Origin: Ostrinia nubilalis
Taxonomy: Eukaryota; Arthropoda; Insecta; Lepidoptera; Crambidae
Assembly: GCF_963855985.1 (NCBI RefSeq)
Contig: NC_087093.1
Coordinates: 12,663,001 to 12,727,000 of the forward strand
DNA: 64,000 nucleotides
Direction of reading: 5' to 3'
The translations under genes were made by a program, and so were the position numbers. Shown piece after piece: positions 60,694 to 64,000 of this stretch. Every line of letters begins with the position of its first letter. Position 1 is the stretch's first letter. The notes below the pieces were generated by a model. It saw nothing but the letters and a program-made list of their open reading frames with translations, ran no database searches and was not told where the DNA came from.

Positions 60694-61447
60694 GGGTGGT
60701 CCTTATTCCTAAGAAAAAAAAATTTTTTTCTTATATTTTGCATTATGGGCACCACGTAATTTGAATATATACCATATGAGTCTTTCAATTTTTTTTTTAT
60801 TTTTAAAAGACATTTAGGGGTCGCTATCAAGGTTTGAATTTTAAGTAAAAACACTAAATCTGTATTTGTTAGATTCATTTATTTTTATAGCCGAAAAATA
60901 AAAATATTACAAAATTATTGTTGTTGCTATGAACTAAGATATTATGTACAATGTACATGTCACCGTAAAATTGTGAATATCGTCAGATTATAATCTGACG
61001 TAGTTAAATTACAATCCAACCTAACCTAACCCACTGTTAGTTTACAATCTAACGCGTTATATTATAAACTGATAGAGTTCACAATTTCACGTTGACATAC
61101 ATATTTGAATCTATTATTTTTAAGATATAAGAGTTGACTTGTTAGTCTCGACGCGTCGGTACCATGGTCGGTACAGAAGAGGGGTTGAGGGGAGAAGGGG
61201 ACAAGAAGCGATTGTCTATTCTATCTATACGATGTTCATTTGCACGTAAAATGTGATATAAATACTTAAATAAAACATTTATGAAACCATGATTTAAGAT
61301 CTTCAAAGCTTTTTGTAAATATTTTGACAGCTAGTAGCGACCTCTAAATCTTAACCAAAAAAAAAAAGCTAATTTCATATTTAGAGGTATATTCGAATGA
61401 GAAAGTGCCCCGGGGATAATTCAAAAGTCGAAAAATAAGGACCACCC
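60694..61447. mobile_element. 754-bp TIR element
   Basis: Ends GGGTGGTCCTTATT and AATAAGGACCACCC, flanked by TA (or by AGT if the ends are read two bases differently). Non-coding; contains the MITE at 60957-61098. Tc1/mariner-like if the TA reading holds. Confidence 0.55.
60957..61098. mobile_element. 142-bp nested MITE with a perfect 20-bp palindrome
   Basis: Ends ATGTCACCGTAAAATTGTGA and TTCACAATTTCACGTTGACA are inverted with few mismatches. Includes the perfect palindrome CGTCAGATTATAATCTGACG (60981-61000). Confidence 0.5.
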
Positions 61448-61870
61448 TAGTAAATAGGTACCTACTTAAATAAATACAAGATACCGATTACGTCACCTAC
61501 TAAGTTACAAGATTCTAAGCAATTGGTTTTAAGGGTGACACTGGTGGCATTCTGAAATGCTAAAGAAGCAAAAAACGGATTATCAGTACCTCAATAAAAA
61601 GAACTCTATCAGTCCCTCAACAAAAAAAAAAAAATTATTTAGGCCAGAGGGCCTCGTATTTTTGTTGTACAACTTTTAACTCAAACTTCAGATTAAATTT
61701 ATCTTACAAACAGATACACAATCATATACAGACAGATAACAAAAATACCCTTATTTATTTATTGATGTAGGTACTGATCTCTACTTACCACGTATAATTT
61801 ATTAGTTATTAAAATATTGTAAAAACATAAACACCAGTCACTATATTTTAAAATAAACCGAAGCAAGAAA

Positions 61871-61935
61871 TCACTTTCGTGGCCTAAAATCACCTTCGTG
61901 TATAAAACACCACGAAGGTGATGCCACGAAGGTGA
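61871..61935. repeat. Nested inverted repeat (hairpin)
   Basis: CACCTTCGTG (61891-61900) pairs perfectly with CACGAAGGTG (61911-61920), and the outer arms TCACTTTCGTGGC and GCCACGAAGGTGA pair with one mismatch. It could form a cruciform or RNA stem. Confidence 0.5.
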
Positions 61936-62662
61936 CGAAAATTTTAGTTTTTTATGAATTATCCTTAAATTTGAATTTAACGGTTCAAGTCGAATACTAC
62001 ACAAATAAGTCTAACATGTTAAGTTTTCGATGGCAAAGTTTCAATTAAATTGTTTAAATTTTAGAGGTAGAAAATATTGTTCAAGCAAGCGACGGTATGT
62101 CTATGGATAATCACAAAAAGTTATGTATTTTTTTCGCGGAGCGACGATCGACCTATCTCTCCTCCCCAATGGTCGAAGCGCGACTGACGTTAACCGAATA
62201 GAACGCTGTGATTGGTTGCTGACGTTCGGTTTAACGACAATCTTGTATTATTACTCAAAATTTTAGGTACCTAAAATCGTGTGACCAACGTATTTCGCTT
62301 TCTCAATTCAAAATAATTATAAGAAGATATTTTTTTGACTATTGTGTGGAAAGTATATTTAATTACGATGATTTTAGTATATGCTACACACAAATTGAAT
62401 GAAAATTGTGAATGCAGTAACCAAATGTTTCATTGCAACCGAAGGTGTGACACGATGAGAACGCGAAAAATCACCCCGTTTTTTATCGTTTCATGTGATT
62501 TTTTCATATTATTTTTGGTTCTATTACGATCAAATTTATTTTGTATGTAGCTAAATAGATATTTTATCATCTGATTTCAAAGTTATTGTTCTAACTTATA
62601 CCGTTTATGAACTATTATTGTGTGACCATCAAATTTGAGTATAAATGAGAAGTACCCATTAA

Positions 62663-63487
62663 CCCTCGCTGTACGAGGTGGGGTGCGACACACCCCAGTC
62701 CTTTAAAAATCGCCATAATTTTAAAAATTTGCAAATGCTGAATTTGAAATTCTCAGTAGCTGGAATTATAGCGCTGCTACTTCTATCAGCGTTGCAAAAT
62801 CAGTCCAGCGGTGACTACCAACTGAGTAACATGCCTTTAAAGTGCGTGTGGATATCACACACCCCACCTGGACGTTGTTAAAAAGTTTTAAAAATAATCT
62901 AACAGTTTTGGTGTAATTTACATATTTTTAGCTTTGTTAATTGAATAAAATTCAATACAAATAATATTTTTCGTGATTTTCACGGTATCTGAAATTTTCA
63001 AGCACTTTTAGTCAAATGAGATGACTTTTAGTGCGTATCTGGAAGTTTAGTACTGATATCCGAAGATGTATGTGAACATACACTTATGGGCTACAATTTC
63101 TATACTTGGTGATACAATTTATGGGCTACTGAAATGGAATAACATATTTTATAAATAAATAAAGTTGTTACGCTCCCATTTTATGCATTGATCATACTCA
63201 TTTTCTTTCATCAGAATTGTGGTAAATTGAAAACCGATGATCAAAACCAAAAATGACTATGTATAATATTTATGTATTAAAAAAAAAAGTATATAAGTAG
63301 TATATCCGTTAAGCTAGCACCCATAACACAAGCATTAAGTTGCTTACTTTGGGGCTAGCTGGCGCTGTGTGAAATTGTCCAAAGATTTATTATTTATTAA
63401 TTTATACCCTTCCAGTTTTTAATTTACTTTTAAATTATACCCCACCTAGTACGGGACGTAACTTTTAGTCACCTCGTACACGGAGGG
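62663..63487. mobile_element. Non-autonomous piggyBac-type element
   Basis: Inverted ends CCCTCGCTGTACGAGGTG and CACCTCGTACACGGAGGG, flanked by TTAA on both sides (62659-62662 and 63488-63491). 825 bp, no transposase. The small frame at 62678-62881 lies inside and is not a supported gene. Confidence 0.7.
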
Positions 63488-63491
63488 TTAA

Positions 63492-64000
63492 GATATGTCA
63501 TCTTCAATTTGAGATATAACACCCCGTCATTTTTCGTCGGGGGGATTTTCGTCTGAAATCGATAGATACGAATATTGTTATAAGGCAAGTAAAGAAGACT
63601 ATGTCCTTGATTAGCTAATTTAGTTTAGAAAAAGTAAAAAAAGGTAAATTCCTTGGCAAGCGGCAAAACATCAATGTAGTACCTAAGTCGTGTAATGTAG
63701 TACGTAGTAGGATGTTGAAGATATAGTGCAGCTTTGATTTAAATTATATATGAGCTATGAAAACATCCGCTGAGTGAGTAACCTTTATGCAAATCTGTTG
63801 GCCTGATGCCAACGTTTCCGATGTAACTCAACAAGTATAGCTGAAGTTGGCAGCGAGGTAACTTATGTTTGCTGATATGTGGAGCATATCGTATTTATTC
63901 GTAGTAGGTAGGTACCTATAGTACGCTTTGAATACTTACTACCTCATGTGCTATAAATATACGTCACACTATCCGTGTCACTTATGGAAGTATGCGGCTG
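63492..64000. other. Gene-free end of window
   Basis: AT-rich sequence with no coding region or transposon end recognised. Confidence 0.35.

Noticed and set aside
62678..62881. 67-aa frame with a hydrophobic segment
   Set aside because: Starts inside the TIR of a piggyBac-type MITE; chance frame.

Overview
The window reads as nuclear DNA from a moth or butterfly (Lepidoptera). It is AT-rich and packed with transposon families typical of that order: RTE-clade LINE 3' tails ending in ATC/ATG microsatellites, Helitrons ending in CTAG, mariner, hAT and piggyBac derivatives, and many MITEs. Genes are split by GT-AG introns. No bacterial features, rRNA or tRNA genes were recognised.

Positions 1-25,800 (+ strand) hold a tandem array of a small secreted-protein gene family, broken up by transposons. 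An intact unit has four exons: a 75-nt signal-peptide exon, then exons of 156, about 144 and about 162 nt, all joined in phase 0. It encodes about 177-178 aa with four cysteines and several N-glycosylation sequons, and looks like the DUF1091 (MD-2/ML-like) insect family. I count six copies. A is intact except that its first exon lies left of the window. B is intact. C lacks exon 1 and promoter. D is exon 1 only. E is intact. F has a 788-bp element inside exon 3. An RTE remnant in intron 2 and a Helitron remnant in intron 3 recur at the same place in most copies, so they predate the duplications. Exon 4 of one copy is followed by about 700 bp holding its AATAAA and the next copy's presumed promoter.

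Positions 25,800-38,000 are mostly gene-free and contain small transposons and tandem repeats. A single-exon ORF (38,003-38,665, +) encodes an unrecognised 220-aa Cys-cluster/Pro-Glu-rich protein. It lies tail to tail with the next gene.

Positions 39,548-58,842 (- strand) carry one large cadherin gene. I reconstruct 13 coding exons with consistent phases and a 1,842-aa product: signal peptide, about six cadherin repeats, a membrane-adjacent domain, a Gly/Ser/Asn-rich stalk, one membrane helix and a cytoplasmic tail of about 940 aa. It best matches my memory of insect Cadherin-86C. One intron holds a 3.5-kb inverted-repeat element with a perfect 12-bp target duplication and fragments of three LINEs. 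The first coding exon has a damaged second copy downstream, and an RTE inserted at its splice donor duplicated the target so that the donor survived.

Positions 59,000-64,000 lie upstream of the cadherin. They probably hold its 5' UTR exon and promoter, which I could not pin down, plus a TIR element with a nested MITE and a piggyBac-type MITE with TTAA duplications.
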